The translations under genes were made by a program, and so were the position numbers. Shown in pieces: positions 9,240-17,605 of a DNA stretch of 35,519 nucleotides. The notes beneath the pieces are model-generated. The model saw nothing but the letters and a program-made list of their open reading frames with translations. It did no database searches and was not told the origin of the DNA. This stretch comes from an uncultured Clostridia bacterium (GTDB lineage: Bacteria > Bacillota > Clostridia > Oscillospirales > Oscillospiraceae), in contig CAMZIY010000009.1 of assembly GCA_947307365.1 (NCBI GenBank), positions 1-35,519 of the forward strand, read 5' to 3'. Position 1 is the stretch's first letter, and each line of letters starts with the position of its first letter.

Positions 9240-9775
9240 CGATCTTTCTTTCCGGGGGTTGCAAGAACGGCAAATCCACCCTGGCCCAGCACGCCGCCAA
9301 AAAACTGGCGGGGGACGGCCCCCTGTATTATATCGCCACCATGATCCCTCATGATGAGGAGGACCGGGCCCGGATCCGCCGCCATCTGGCGGAGCGGGAG
9401 GGCTGGGGCTTCGAGACCCTGGAGCTGGGGAGCGATATCTCCTCCTGCCTGGAGACCACCGGCGGCCGGGGCAGCTATCTGCTGGACAGCGTTACCGCCC
9501 TGCTGGCCAACGAGATGTTCGGCGCGGATGGGAGCTTCGATCCCACGTCTCCGGCCCGGGTGGCGGAGGACCTTTTGAATTTCGCCCGCTATGCGGAGAA
9601 CGTGGTTTTCGTCAGCGACTATCTCTACGGGGACGCGGGCCGATACGACGAATGGACGGAAGCGTACCGGCGGGGTCTGGCCTACGTGGACCGGGCCCTG
9701 GCCCGTACCTGCGATACGGTGGCGGAGATCGTCTCCGGCACCCGAAACCTGTATAAGGGGGAACTGCCGGTATGA
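9236..9775 (+). CDS. cobU: Adenosylcobinamide kinase/adenosylcobinamide-phosphate guanylyltransferase (CobU family)
   Basis: P-loop SGGCKNGKST, YIATMIPHDEEDRARIRRHLAERE, LLDSVTALLAN; 4-nt overlap with cobT. Confidence 0.88.
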   Translation: MTIFLSGGCKNGKSTLAQHAAKKLAGDGPLYYIATMIPHDEEDRARIRRHLAEREGWGFETLELGSDISSCLETTGGRGSYLLDSVTALLANEMFGADGSFDPTSPARVAEDLLNFARYAENVVFVSDYLYGDAGRYDEWTEAYRRGLAYVDRALARTCDTVAEIVSGTRNLYKGELPV

Positions 9776-9794
9776 AACGTACGATCCCGTTTTC

Positions 9795-10520
9795 ATGGCC
9801 TGGGGCATGTTCTGCGCCATCCCCTGTCCCTATCCCCGGTGGGATAATGAAAAACGTCCCGCCATGCTGGCCTGCTTCCCACTCATCGGGCTGCTCATCG
9901 GCGGGATCTGGACGCTGCTGGCGTGGGTGATCGGCCTGATCGGCGGTCTGGGCCTCTTCGGACGCCTTATTCTGGCATTCCTGCCTTACCTGCTCACCGG
10001 CTTCATCCACCTGGACGGATTCATGGACTGCTGCGACGCCATCCTGTCCCGGCGGGATCTGCCGGAGCGGCAGCGGATCCTGAAGGACAGCCACGTGGGC
10101 TCCTTTGCCGTGATCTGTGTCGCCATGCTGCTCATCGGGTCCTTTGCCTTGATGGCTTCGGCGGATCTTTCCGGCAGCCGGGTCCTTTTGCTGCTGCTCC
10201 TGCCCCTGGCTTCCCGCTGTCCCTCCGCTCTGGCAGTGATGACCCTGGAGCCCATGGGCACCAGCGGCTATGCGGGGGATTTCCGAAAGGGCGTCACCCC
10301 GGGATATAAGGCGGCGGTCTGCGTCATGATGGTGCTGGCCCTGGCGCTGCCGCTGATCATCTGGGGGCTTTCCGGCATCTGCTCCGCCGCGGCTGCGGCG
10401 GGAGCATCCCTGTGCATCCTCCACGGCAGAAAGCAGCTGGGGGGAATGTCCGGGGATATCTCCGGGCTGGCGGTGACCGTGGGGGAGTTCTGCGGCCTGC
10501 TGGTCCTGGCACTCATCTGA
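9795..10520 (+). CDS. cobS: Adenosylcobinamide-GDP ribazoletransferase (cobalamin synthase); start region appears frame-disrupted
   Basis: MAWGMFCAIPCPYPRWDNEKRPAMLACFPLIGLLIG, GFIHLDGFMDCCDAILSRRDLPERQRILKDSHVGSFAV. Confidence 0.93.
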   Translation: MAWGMFCAIPCPYPRWDNEKRPAMLACFPLIGLLIGGIWTLLAWVIGLIGGLGLFGRLILAFLPYLLTGFIHLDGFMDCCDAILSRRDLPERQRILKDSHVGSFAVICVAMLLIGSFALMASADLSGSRVLLLLLLPLASRCPSALAVMTLEPMGTSGYAGDFRKGVTPGYKAAVCVMMVLALALPLIIWGLSGICSAAAAAGASLCILHGRKQLGGMSGDISGLAVTVGEFCGLLVLALI

Positions 10521-10536
10521 GGATAGGAGGAAGAAC

Positions 10537-10896
10537 ATGGTCCTGATCATCGGCGGCGCGTACCAGGGCAAGCTGACCTATGCCAGGGAAAAATACGGCC
10601 TGAAGGATACGGATATTTTCACCTGTACGGAAAATGGGGAGCTGGACGCCTCCAAGCGCTGCATCCGGCGCCTGGAGGAATACGTGCTGGGCTGCCTCCG
10701 CCAGGGGGTAGAACCTACGCAGAAGTTCAAGAAGAACGCCGTGCTCATCTGCAGGGACATCAGTTCCGGTATCGTCCCCATGGATGCGGAGCAAAGAGCC
10801 TGGCGGGAGGCGGTGGGGCGTTATCTCAGCGCTCTGGCCGCGAAGGCGGACACGGTGACCCGCGTTTTCTGCGGGCTGCCGCAGCAGCTGAAATGA
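10537..10896 (+). CDS. Short CobU-like protein (second CobU homolog in the operon)
   Basis: P-loop-like GGAYQGK; CobU-type C-terminus DISSGIVPMDAEQRAWREAVGRYLSALAAKADTVTRVFCGLPQQLK; only 119 aa. Confidence 0.8.
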   Translation: MVLIIGGAYQGKLTYAREKYGLKDTDIFTCTENGELDASKRCIRRLEEYVLGCLRQGVEPTQKFKKNAVLICRDISSGIVPMDAEQRAWREAVGRYLSALAAKADTVTRVFCGLPQQLK

Positions 10897-11486
10897 AACG
10901 GTGCATGCTCATCCGCCACGGGCGGACGGAAGCCAACGAGAAATGGCTGTACTGCGGCAGTACGGATCTGAGCTTGTCCGATGCAGGCAGGGAAGAGCTT
11001 CTTGCCCTCCGCCGGGAGGCGGACTATCCGCCCGCGGCGGGGCTGCGCTTTGCCACCAGCGGCATGCGCAGAACAGAGGAGACCCTGTCCCTGCTGTTCG
11101 GAGAAGGGGAGCATGCCGCGCTGCCCGGCTTCCGGGAAATGGATTTCGGCGTATTTGAGATGCGAAGCTATGAGGCCATGAAGGAAGACCCGGAGTATCT
11201 GGCCTGGATCACCGGGGACAACACGGCCAACGTCTGCCCCGGCGGGGAGAGCGGCGCCATGATGGAGGCACGGGTGCTGGAAGCCTGGCGTGAACTGGAA
11301 CGGGGACCGGATACCCTGCTGGTGACCCATGGCGGACCCATCGCCGCCATCATGGCCCATCTGTTCCCGGATGAGGGCAAAAACCGCTATGAATGGCAGC
11401 CGAAGAACGGACGGGGCTTCCTGCTGGAGCGGGACCGTGAGACGGGACCCTGGCGCTATCGGGCGATCCCGGAGGAAGGAAAGTGA
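10893..11486 (+). CDS. Histidine phosphatase family protein (alpha-ribazole phosphatase/CobC-like)
   Basis: RHGRTEANEKW motif, phosphoglycerate mutase-like fold; coupled to cob genes. Confidence 0.85.
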   Translation: MKRCMLIRHGRTEANEKWLYCGSTDLSLSDAGREELLALRREADYPPAAGLRFATSGMRRTEETLSLLFGEGEHAALPGFREMDFGVFEMRSYEAMKEDPEYLAWITGDNTANVCPGGESGAMMEARVLEAWRELERGPDTLLVTHGGPIAAIMAHLFPDEGKNRYEWQPKNGRGFLLERDRETGPWRYRAIPEEGK

Positions 11487-12421
11487 ACCGGCCGCCAGTC
11501 GGGCGCTTTGCCCCCACCCCCAGCGGCAGGATGCACCTGGGCAACGCCTTTGCATATCTCCTGGCCTGGCTGTCCGTCCGAAGCCGGGGCGGGGAGATCC
11601 AGCTGCGCATGGAGGATCTGGATACCCTGCGCTGTACGGAAGAAAATGGGGAATGCATCCGCAGCGATCTCCGCTGGCTGGGCCTGGAATGGGACCGGGA
11701 GACCCCGCCCCAGCGCAGCCGTACGGCGGCTTACGAACAGGCCCTGGAGACGCTTCGCGGCAAAGCCAATGTTTTCCCCTGCTGGTGTACCCGGGGCAGT
11801 CTGAACCTGGTGAACGCGCCCCATGCCTCCGACGGTCACCCCATCCATCCCGCCTCCTGCCGGGAGGCGAGCGAGGAGGAGCGGAGAAAACATAAAACGC
11901 CCCCTGCCTGGCGGCTGGAGGCGCCGGATCTGCTCATCTCCTTTACGGACGGAGTCTGCGGCCCCTATGAGGAAAACCTGAGAGACGCCTGCGGGGATTT
12001 CGTGCTCCGCCGGGCAGATGGGGTATTCGTCTACCAGCTGGCGGTGGTGGCGGACGACGGGGAATTCGGCGTGACCGAAGTGGTGCGGGGCTGCGATCTG
12101 CTCAGCTCCACCCCCAGGCAGATCTATCTCCAGCAGCTCCTGGGGTATCCGCAGCCGGCGTATTATCATGTGCCGATGCTCACGGACAGGGAGGGAAGAA
12201 AGCTTTCCAAGCGGGACGCGGACCTGGACCTGGGGGTCCTGCGGCGGCGGTGCGGCCCGGAGACGGTGATCGGCCTACTGGCGCACGCCTGCGGACTGCT
12301 GGACCGCTTCGAACCGGTCAGGGCGGAGGAGCTGATCCCCCTGTTTTCCTGGGAGAAGGTGGGGAAGAAGGACATCGTCCTGGAGAGCGGCGGGATCGCC
12401 GGAACGGAAAACGGAACATGA
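11483..12421 (+). CDS. gluQ: Glutamyl-tRNA synthetase-like, glutamyl-Q tRNA(Asp) synthetase type
   Basis: GRFAPTPSGRMHLGNA (HIGH-like), CWCTR...CRE zinc-site region, GRKLSKRD (KMSKS-like); lacks the C-terminal anticodon-binding region of full GluRS. Confidence 0.85.
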   Translation: MNRPPVGRFAPTPSGRMHLGNAFAYLLAWLSVRSRGGEIQLRMEDLDTLRCTEENGECIRSDLRWLGLEWDRETPPQRSRTAAYEQALETLRGKANVFPCWCTRGSLNLVNAPHASDGHPIHPASCREASEEERRKHKTPPAWRLEAPDLLISFTDGVCGPYEENLRDACGDFVLRRADGVFVYQLAVVADDGEFGVTEVVRGCDLLSSTPRQIYLQQLLGYPQPAYYHVPMLTDREGRKLSKRDADLDLGVLRRRCGPETVIGLLAHACGLLDRFEPVRAEELIPLFSWEKVGKKDIVLESGGIAGTENGT

Positions 12422-12491
12422 CCACAAATGCCGGCGGGAACGTATGCCGGGGATACCGGGAAAACATTGGATAAATCGGATCATATGGGTC

Positions 12492-12521
12492 TTGCGGTTT
12501 TGCTGCCGTCTATGGTAAAAT
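12492..12521 (+). promoter_or_regulatory. Predicted promoter for the MBL hydrolase gene
   Basis: TTGCGG - 18 nt - TAAAAT with TGG upstream of the -10. Confidence 0.45.
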
Positions 12522-12594
12522 AAATAGGATAGTATATCCTTGGAGCAGAATTATCAGAACAGATCAAATCATCAATAAAAGGAGAAGCTGAAAA

Positions 12595-13548
12595 ATGAGT
12601 ATGGAAGTCCGTCTGAATACCCATGGCCCCGGAAAGCTGCAGACTCTGGCGATGATTTCCGACGAGGCCGGATTCAATGTGGTCAGCACGCTGATCTTCG
12701 GTGAAAAGGACGCCGTCCTGGTGGACTGCCAGTGGACCCGCAGCAATGCGTACCGGGTCATCGCAGAGATCTGCGAACGGAACCTCAATCTGAAGGCCGT
12801 CTTTGCCACCCATGCCCATCCCGATCATTACTGGGGCATCGGACACGTGAAGGAAGCCTTCCCGGACACCATCTGCTACGCCATGCCCGAGGACATCGAT
12901 ACCATCGAAGCCCAGTTCGGCGATAAGGTGGAGCACTGGGAGAGCATCATCGGCAAGGTGAACCTCTGCCGCAAGGACCGCTATCCCAAGCTGACCCCCC
13001 TGCCCGCGGACAACAAGATCATGCTGGAGGGCGAGGAGATCATCGTCTTCCCCCAGGTCTGGGGCGATCTGCAGTACAACACCGTGGTCTGGGTCCCCTC
13101 CATCAGCACCGTGATCGGCTCCGACGTGCTGTTCTCCAACGCCCACCCCTTCACCTGCGAGGTGAGCGCCAACGGCCGCAAGAAGTGGATCGACGCCCTG
13201 GACAAGATGGAAGCCCTGGGGGCCGAGGTGGTCATCCCCGGCCATATGAAGCACGGCGAGCCCTTCGACGAGCGCAGCTACAAATTCACCCGGGATTACC
13301 TGGTGGCCACGGATGAGGAGCTTGCCAAGGTCAAGGCGAAATACGGCATCACCAAGGATGGCGAAGTGAATGAGATGGCGATGAAGGAGTTCTTCTACGA
13401 TATGTGCATGAAGTTCCCCGAAGCCATCCTGATCTACCTGTCCAACGATATGAACTCCAGCGTGTTCCTGGGCGGCCGGGAATGGAACTGGAACAACCTG
13501 AACGACGGTCCGGATATGACCGGCATCAACGCCTCCATCCATCGGTAA
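12595..13548 (+). CDS. MBL fold metallo-hydrolase
   Basis: THAHPDHYWG (HxHxDH), PGHMKHGEP; SD aggaga. Confidence 0.92.
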   Translation: MSMEVRLNTHGPGKLQTLAMISDEAGFNVVSTLIFGEKDAVLVDCQWTRSNAYRVIAEICERNLNLKAVFATHAHPDHYWGIGHVKEAFPDTICYAMPEDIDTIEAQFGDKVEHWESIIGKVNLCRKDRYPKLTPLPADNKIMLEGEEIIVFPQVWGDLQYNTVVWVPSISTVIGSDVLFSNAHPFTCEVSANGRKKWIDALDKMEALGAEVVIPGHMKHGEPFDERSYKFTRDYLVATDEELAKVKAKYGITKDGEVNEMAMKEFFYDMCMKFPEAILIYLSNDMNSSVFLGGREWNWNNLNDGPDMTGINASIHR

Positions 13549-13550
13549 GC

Positions 13551-14096
13551 ATGTTTCTCCAGAAAGCCATCCTGATGGACGGCGCCGCCATGGATCGCTC
13601 CCTCATGCGCATCAGCCATGAGATCCTGGAGCGGAATACAACTGTGGAAGGCCTCTGCCTGGTGGGGATCTACCGCCGGGGATGCAGCCTTGCCCGGCAG
13701 ATCGGGGAAAACCTGAAGAGCATCACCGGTTCTGCTCCCCCTCTGGGCGAACTGGATATCCGCCTCTACCGGGACGACCTGGAGGAGATCGGGGACCAGG
13801 CCGCCGTGAGCAGCACGAAGATGGATTTCGACGTGAGCGGCAAGGTGGTGGTCCTGGTGGACGACGTGCTGTACACGGGGCGTACTGCCCGGGCGGCCAT
13901 TGAAGCGGTCATGGACCGGGGAAGGCCCGCTGCCATCCAGCTGGCTGTTCTGGTGGATCGCGGCCATCGGGAGCTGCCTATCCGGGCGGACTTCGTGGGA
14001 AAGAACGTTCCCACCTCCCGCCGGGAATTGGTGGAGGTCAGGGTCCCGGAGTTCGACGGCGCGCGGGACGTCGCGCTCCTGGAGGACCGGGGATAA
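13551..14096 (+). CDS. pyrR: PyrR-family bifunctional pyr operon regulator/uracil phosphoribosyltransferase
   Basis: PRPP motif VVVLVDDVLYTGRTARAAIEAV; start MFLQKAILMDGAAMDRSLMRISHEILERN. Confidence 0.93.
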   Translation: MFLQKAILMDGAAMDRSLMRISHEILERNTTVEGLCLVGIYRRGCSLARQIGENLKSITGSAPPLGELDIRLYRDDLEEIGDQAAVSSTKMDFDVSGKVVVLVDDVLYTGRTARAAIEAVMDRGRPAAIQLAVLVDRGHRELPIRADFVGKNVPTSRRELVEVRVPEFDGARDVALLEDRG

Positions 14097-14114
14097 ACAG
14101 GGATCAAACAGCTT

Positions 14115-14144
14115 GCGGGGCATGGCCGAACGGCCGTGCCCCGC
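14115..14144. other. GC-rich stem-loop after pyrR (possible attenuator or terminator)
   Basis: gcggggcatggccg-aa-cggccgtgccccgc with one wobble; no T-tract. Confidence 0.45.
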
Positions 14145-14172
14145 TGTATCCGGGAGAAAGGGCGGTGGGGAA

Positions 14173-14568
14173 ATGACGGATAAGGAACCGAGCAAAAAAC
14201 GGCAGCTGGGGGTCATTCTGCTGTGTATCCTTGCGGGGATCATCCTGTTTATGCTGGTCTTTCATCTGTACAGGCACACCTTTGCCCGTCAGAGATGGCT
14301 GGATGAACCTCTCTACCGGCATTACATGCTGAACAGCCTGGATAAACGCCATCCCCTGGTGGGGATGACCATGGAGGAGGCTGTTGCCCTCCTGGGAGAG
14401 GAGGACAGCCAAAGAAGCAGCTTTTTGCCGCAGGGCGGTGCGGTATATCCTCCGGAAACCAGCCTGGTGTACTACGTCGGCAGAAAGTACGGAGAGGAAC
14501 TGTGGTTCATTTTATCCTTCGATAAGGGCGTCTGCGTTTCTTATGCGCTGGAGGCGGAAGTCAATTGA
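14173..14568 (+). CDS. Small single-pass membrane protein, unknown function
   Basis: 131 aa; TM segment LGVILLCILAGIILFMLVFHLY; SD-like ggcggtgggg. Confidence 0.75.
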   Translation: MTDKEPSKKRQLGVILLCILAGIILFMLVFHLYRHTFARQRWLDEPLYRHYMLNSLDKRHPLVGMTMEEAVALLGEEDSQRSSFLPQGGAVYPPETSLVYYVGRKYGEELWFILSFDKGVCVSYALEAEVN

Positions 14569-14580
14569 CGAATGCAGTAC

Positions 14581-14610
14581 GGGGGCACAGCCGGTTTCGG
14601 CTGTGCCCCC
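14581..14610. terminator. Stem-loop between convergent genes, likely terminator
   Basis: gggggcacagcc-ggtttc-ggctgtgccccc followed by gctttc. Confidence 0.7.
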
Positions 14611-14635
14611 GCTTTCGTGCGCCGCGATGCGGGAT

Positions 14636-15643
14636 TCAGGACGCGTGATTATAGTACCAGGGCTTGGCGTAGTCCTCATAGAACTTTTTCACCAGTTCGT
14701 TCTTCCGCTTGACGTTTTCATCCCCCTCGGCGCCCAGGACGTTGGCGGTCCAGGCGAAGCCGCCGCCCGGAGCATAGGTATCCACATACTCCGCCAGAGA
14801 GTCCAGCAGCAGCTCATCGGAGCTGTCCGCCCAGCTGGCAGGTCCCTGGGAATCCCAGCAGCCCAGAAGGGAGAGCCTGCCCTTATACTTTGCCTTGATC
14901 CCCAGAAGGTCATTGTCCACCTGGGCGGGATCCCAGGCGGAGACGCCCATGTCGATCCAGTCCGGGATGAAGTCCTCGCAGCGGCCGCAGTCGTGCATCA
15001 TCACCTTGCAGCCTGCGTCCAGAGCCAGCTCCGCCTGTTCCCGCTGGAAGGGGATCAGCAGCTCCCGGTTCATCTCGGGAGAGATGAAGGGGTTCATACG
15101 GGTGGCGTTGTCATCCAGGATATACCAGATATCCGGCTTGTAGTAATGGAGATAGATCTTCTCCCGGGCGATATTGTACTCATGAAGGTAGGAGAACAGG
15201 GCGGTGACCTCCTCCGGGGATTCGTACATGGCGCAGAGCCCCTCGGTGAAGCCCATGAAGGCCATCAGGTTCTGGAAATAATCCCCGGCGCTCATGAAGC
15301 AGGGCTTGTTTGCCCGGTCAAATTTCTCCGTGTCCTTTTTGGCCGCGGCTTCCCAGTCGATATCGTTGGGGATGACGGGGTTATGGATCACGTCGGGCCA
15401 GTCTTCGATCTCTTTCAGAATGAACTTGCCCGGAGTGGGGAGGGCCGCGCCGCCGGCCGCGGAGACGGGGGTGAACTCCACGCCGTAATCGCTGACGAAG
15501 CCGCCGCCGATCTCCGGCCCCTTGGAGAAGCGTACGGAGCTGCGCAGGCCCCATCCCATCATATTGTAATGGGGTACGAATTCCGGCATTTCACCGGAGA
15601 GCATACGGAGAAAGTTTTCTTTTTCGGTGAGTTTGTATTCCAT
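14636..15643 (-). CDS. Uroporphyrinogen decarboxylase family protein (MtaA/MtbA-like, putative corrinoid:CoM-type methyltransferase fold)
   Basis: URO-D family sequence with HDCGRCEDFIPDW...LLGCWDSQGP, matching an H-x-C...C zinc site. Confidence 0.83.
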   Translation of the reverse strand: MEYKLTEKENFLRMLSGEMPEFVPHYNMMGWGLRSSVRFSKGPEIGGGFVSDYGVEFTPVSAAGGAALPTPGKFILKEIEDWPDVIHNPVIPNDIDWEAAAKKDTEKFDRANKPCFMSAGDYFQNLMAFMGFTEGLCAMYESPEEVTALFSYLHEYNIAREKIYLHYYKPDIWYILDDNATRMNPFISPEMNRELLIPFQREQAELALDAGCKVMMHDCGRCEDFIPDWIDMGVSAWDPAQVDNDLLGIKAKYKGRLSLLGCWDSQGPASWADSSDELLLDSLAEYVDTYAPGGGFAWTANVLGAEGDENVKRKNELVKKFYEDYAKPWYYNHAS

Positions 15644-15772
15644 CTCTCGGCCTCCCCAGGGGCGGGCTGCCCTTGATACAGGGCGGAGGAACTGTTCTAT
15701 GCGCATAAAATTCCGGCCCGAATCCCCTCAAAATTGTATATTATGTTCATATTATACCGGAACGGCCTGTGC

Positions 15773-15801
15773 TTTACAAGCCATTTTCCCTGTGTTATAA
15801 A
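15773..15801 (+). promoter_or_regulatory. Predicted promoter of the mtnA operon
   Basis: TTTACA - 17 nt - TATAAA with TGT extension. Confidence 0.6.
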
Positions 15802-15833
15802 TAAATCAGGAAAACGAGAATGGGGGTAAGCCA

Positions 15834-16868
15834 ATGGAAGTCATCGACCATGTGCGTCTCAGTGAGGACGGACGGAGCCTTGTGATCCTGGATCAGACCC
15901 AGCTGCCGAATCAGCAGGTCTATCTCACCCTGGAGACCCGGGAGGAATGCTATGAGGCGATCAAGGAGCTCAGGGTGCGGGGCGCTCCGGCGATCGGCAT
16001 CTTCGCGGGCTTTGCCATGTATATCCTGAGTCTCCGCTATCCGAAGGAGAACTTTCTGCAGCGGTTCCGGGAGGACGCGGACTATCTGAATTCCTCCCGT
16101 CCCACGGCGGTGAACCTGAGCTGGGCCTTGAAGCGCATGCGCCGTACGGCGGAGGAGAGCGGGGGAGATACGGATGCCCTGCGTCGGGAATGTCAGGCGA
16201 TCCTGGAGGAAGACATCGCCATGTGCAGGGCCATCTCGGAATACGGCCTGAGCCTGCTGCACGAAGGAGACGGGGTCCTGACCCACTGCAACGCAGGTCC
16301 GATCGCCACCTCCCGTTACGGGACCGCCATCGGCCCGCTGCTGCTGGGCCGGGAGCGGGGGATGCAGTTCCGGGCTTTCTGCGATGAGACCCGTCCGCTC
16401 CTTCAGGGCGCCCGTCTCACCAGCTGGGAACTGAGCCGCGCCGGGATCGACACGACCCTGATCTGCGACAATATGGCTTCCATCGTGATGAAAAACGGCT
16501 GGGTGCAGTGCTGCTTCGTGGGCTGCGACCGGGTGGCCATGAACGGAGACGCTGCCAACAAGATCGGCACCTCCGGGGTGGCGATCCTGGCGAAGCACTA
16601 CGGCATCCCCTTCTACGTGCTGGGGCCGACCTCCACCATCGATCCCGCCTGTCCCGACGGAGATCATATCCCCGTGGAACTCCGGGACCCGGAGGAGATC
16701 CGCAGCAAATGGTATGCACAGCCTATGGCGCCCGCCGGAGTGAAATGCTATAATCCCGCTTTCGACGTGACCGATCACAACCTGATCACCGGCATCATTA
16801 CGGAAAAAGGCATCTGCCGCCCGCCCTATACAGAGAGCCTTGCGGCGCTGTTCAGAAAGGAAGAGTAA
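15834..16868 (+). CDS. mtnA: S-methyl-5-thioribose-1-phosphate isomerase family
   Basis: [101 protein letters not shown]. Confidence 0.97.
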   Translation: MEVIDHVRLSEDGRSLVILDQTQLPNQQVYLTLETREECYEAIKELRVRGAPAIGIFAGFAMYILSLRYPKENFLQRFREDADYLNSSRPTAVNLSWALKRMRRTAEESGGDTDALRRECQAILEEDIAMCRAISEYGLSLLHEGDGVLTHCNAGPIATSRYGTAIGPLLLGRERGMQFRAFCDETRPLLQGARLTSWELSRAGIDTTLICDNMASIVMKNGWVQCCFVGCDRVAMNGDAANKIGTSGVAILAKHYGIPFYVLGPTSTIDPACPDGDHIPVELRDPEEIRSKWYAQPMAPAGVKCYNPAFDVTDHNLITGIITEKGICRPPYTESLAALFRKEE

Positions 16869-16870
16869 AC

Positions 16871-17605
16871 ATGGGTAAACTGATTTCCTCCCCCTCTGCC
16901 TGCATCGAGGCGGATCCCGACCTGATCGCCAAAGTGGTGCTCATGCCCGGCGATCCCCTGCGGGCCCAGAAGGTCGCCGAGACCTATCTGGAGAATCCGG
17001 TATGCTTCAATACCGTGCGGAATATGCTGGGATTCACCGGCGCATACAAAGGCCGCCGCATCTCCGTCATGGGCAGCGGCATGGGCGTGCCCAGCGCGAC
17101 TCTGTACGTCCATGAGCTGTTCAGCTTTTACGGGGTGGAGACTGTGCTTCGCATCGGCTCCGCCGGAGGCATCGGCGCGGACGTGAAGCTGCGGGATCTG
17201 GTGGTGGCCATGACCGCCTCCACCAATTCCAACTACTGCATCCAGTATCAGTTCCCGGGCCAGCTCAGCCCCCAGGCGGACTACGGTCTCCTGCGCCGGG
17301 CGGTGGAACTGGCGGAGGGCCGGGGCATTTCCGTGAAGGTGGGCAGCGTGTTCACCGCGGATATGTTCTATAACCAGAACGACAAAGCCGCCGGGCAGTA
17401 CCGGGACATGGGCCTCCTGGCGGTGGAGATGGAGACCGCGGGCATCTATTGGGAAGCCATGGCCTCCCATAAGCGGGCCCTCAGTCTGCTCACCATCTCC
17501 GACCACATCTTCACCGGGGAAGGACTCAGCGCCCAGGATCGGCAGGACTCCTTCACCGAGATGATGGAGGTCGCCCTGGACACGGCCTGGGAAGCGGCAG
17601 AGTGA
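16871..17605 (+). CDS. deoD: Purine nucleoside phosphorylase, DeoD type
   Basis: VVLMPGDPLRAQKVAETYLENPVCFN, GSGMGVPSATLYVHELF, RIGSAGGI, LAVEMETAGIY. Confidence 0.95.
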   Translation: MGKLISSPSACIEADPDLIAKVVLMPGDPLRAQKVAETYLENPVCFNTVRNMLGFTGAYKGRRISVMGSGMGVPSATLYVHELFSFYGVETVLRIGSAGGIGADVKLRDLVVAMTASTNSNYCIQYQFPGQLSPQADYGLLRRAVELAEGRGISVKVGSVFTADMFYNQNDKAAGQYRDMGLLAVEMETAGIYWEAMASHKRALSLLTISDHIFTGEGLSAQDRQDSFTEMMEVALDTAWEAAE

